A stretch of 64,000 nt of DNA from contig OZ241752.1 in the NCBI GenBank assembly GCA_965201155.1, positions 2,790,001 through 2,854,000 of the forward strand, given 5' to 3'. Positions 63,459-64,000 of the stretch are shown here, piece after piece. A program made the translations under genes and the position numbers. This DNA comes from JANQOH01 sp965201155 (GTDB lineage Bacteria > Pseudomonadota > Alphaproteobacteria > UBA7887). How positions within the stretch are numbered: the first letter of the stretch is position 1; each line of letters starts with the position of its first letter. A model generated the notes under the pieces. That model saw only the letters and a list, made by a program, of their open reading frames with translations, was not told where the DNA came from and made no database searches.

Positions 63459-63566
63459 GGGTGTGCTTTCTCCCCGCCTGCGTCTGTTGCCGCCCCGGTC
63501 CCGTCAGCGATCACGCGAGCAGAGAAGGGGTTGCGCACGCTAGCCGCAGCAGGCATATATGTCAAC

Positions 63567-64000
63567 ATGACTGACGCAAAATCGCCGGTAAACCCGCTGT
63601 TTCTGCGTGAACAGGAACTCAACCACGGCATGGAGCTCCTGTTCTATGCTTACCGCGATTTCATCGCCGTGCCGGATCGTATTCTTGCCCCTCTGGGGTT
63701 CGGGCGCGCACATCACCGCGTCATCTATTTCGTCGGCCGCAATCCCGGCATCTCGGTGGCGCGTTTGCTCGATATTCTGAAGATCACCAAACAGAGCCTC
63801 AGCCGCGTGCTCGGTGAGCTGGTGCGCTCGGGCTACGTGAAACAGGTCAAGGGCCTGCAGGACCGGCGGAAGCGCCTGCTCAGCCTGACCGAAAAGGGGC
63901 GGGAACTGGAGCAGCGCCTCTCCCGCGCGCTGCGCGGACGCCTCGCCCGCGCCTATCGCGACGCCGGCGGTGAGGCGGTCGAGGGGTTCTCCAGCGTCCT
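63567..64000 (+). CDS. MarR-family transcriptional regulator (runs off the right edge)
   Basis: The 144 visible residues start MTDAKSPVNPLFLREQELN and form a winged helix-turn-helix: ISVARLLDILKITKQSLSRVLGELVRSGYV with wing KQVKGLQDRRKRLLSLTEKG (given in parts: LLDILKITKQSLSRVLGEL, LQDRRKRLLSLTEKG). The divergent position beside ilvE fits the PetP-type regulators of alphaproteobacteria, but this identity is tentative. The C-terminus lies outside the window. Confidence 0.85.
   Translation, partial: MTDAKSPVNPLFLREQELNHGMELLFYAYRDFIAVPDRILAPLGFGRAHHRVIYFVGRNPGISVARLLDILKITKQSLSRVLGELVRSGYVKQVKGLQDRRKRLLSLTEKGRELEQRLSRALRGRLARAYRDAGGEAVEGFSSV

Overview
The window reads as chromosome of a GC-rich alphaproteobacterium. 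Supporting signs are the block murA-hisG-hisD-UPF0262-low-Mr phosphatase-infA-maf-rng-yacG, an RpoH sigma factor carrying an RpoH box, a fused NAD(P)HX epimerase/dehydratase, stand-alone TrpB2, mreB followed by mreC, and ilvE divergent from a MarR-type regulator. The species cannot be fixed from sequence alone.

Layout. 1-3.2 kb: mreC (cut by the window edge), mreB and leuA on the minus strand. 3.5-3.8 kb: tRNA-Lys(CTT) and tRNA-Asn(GTT). 3.8-9.9 kb: a TauD-type dioxygenase divergent from a periplasmic redox cluster: a PQQ-type dehydrogenase, a c-type cytochrome with a C-terminal EF-hand loop, two small secreted proteins and a membrane-anchored helical-repeat protein. 10.3-17.1 kb (minus): molybdopterin oxidoreductase, FMN alpha-hydroxyacid dehydrogenase, TrpB2, a small coiled-coil protein and an OprP/O-like porin. 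17.4-26.8 kb: nnrDE fusion and enoyl-CoA hydratase, a complete five-gene peptide-type ABC importer, an SDR and a methyltransferase.

27.0-32.0 kb is a decayed accessory island. An IS5-family element with a frameshifted transposase sits directly against a GmrSD-type (DUF262/DUF1524) restriction gene that has lost its N-terminus. It is followed by a short rhomboid-like remnant, a 22-bp tandem duplication, a Fic protein with a non-canonical motif, a HigA-like antitoxin beside a frameshifted HigB toxin gene, and a second HigB fragment.

32.0-48 kb: rhomboid protease, threonine aldolase, JAMM peptidase, a small membrane protein, RluA-family pseudouridine synthase, rpoH, an enolase-superfamily enzyme, an epimerase and typA. 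Then come two paralogous single-domain voltage-gated cation channels flanking rmuC, a bacterial GH3 protein, an outer-membrane barrel protein, an exported MTAN-like nucleosidase and a HAD dehalogenase. 48-64 kb: the conserved yacG-to-murA block, two small uncharacterised genes, a HAD hydrolase, pyrD, a stand-alone OLD-like AAA/TOPRIM ATPase, alaS, ilvE and a MarR-type regulator running off the right edge.

The strongest leads are: (a) the 5.0-9.9 kb module, whose dehydrogenase has the extra Asp associated with lanthanide-dependent enzymes, lacks the usual vicinal cysteines, and is paired with an EF-hand cytochrome; (b) the twin E-D-W-T-D-filter channels bracketing rmuC; (c) the Fic and HigBA area of the decayed island.
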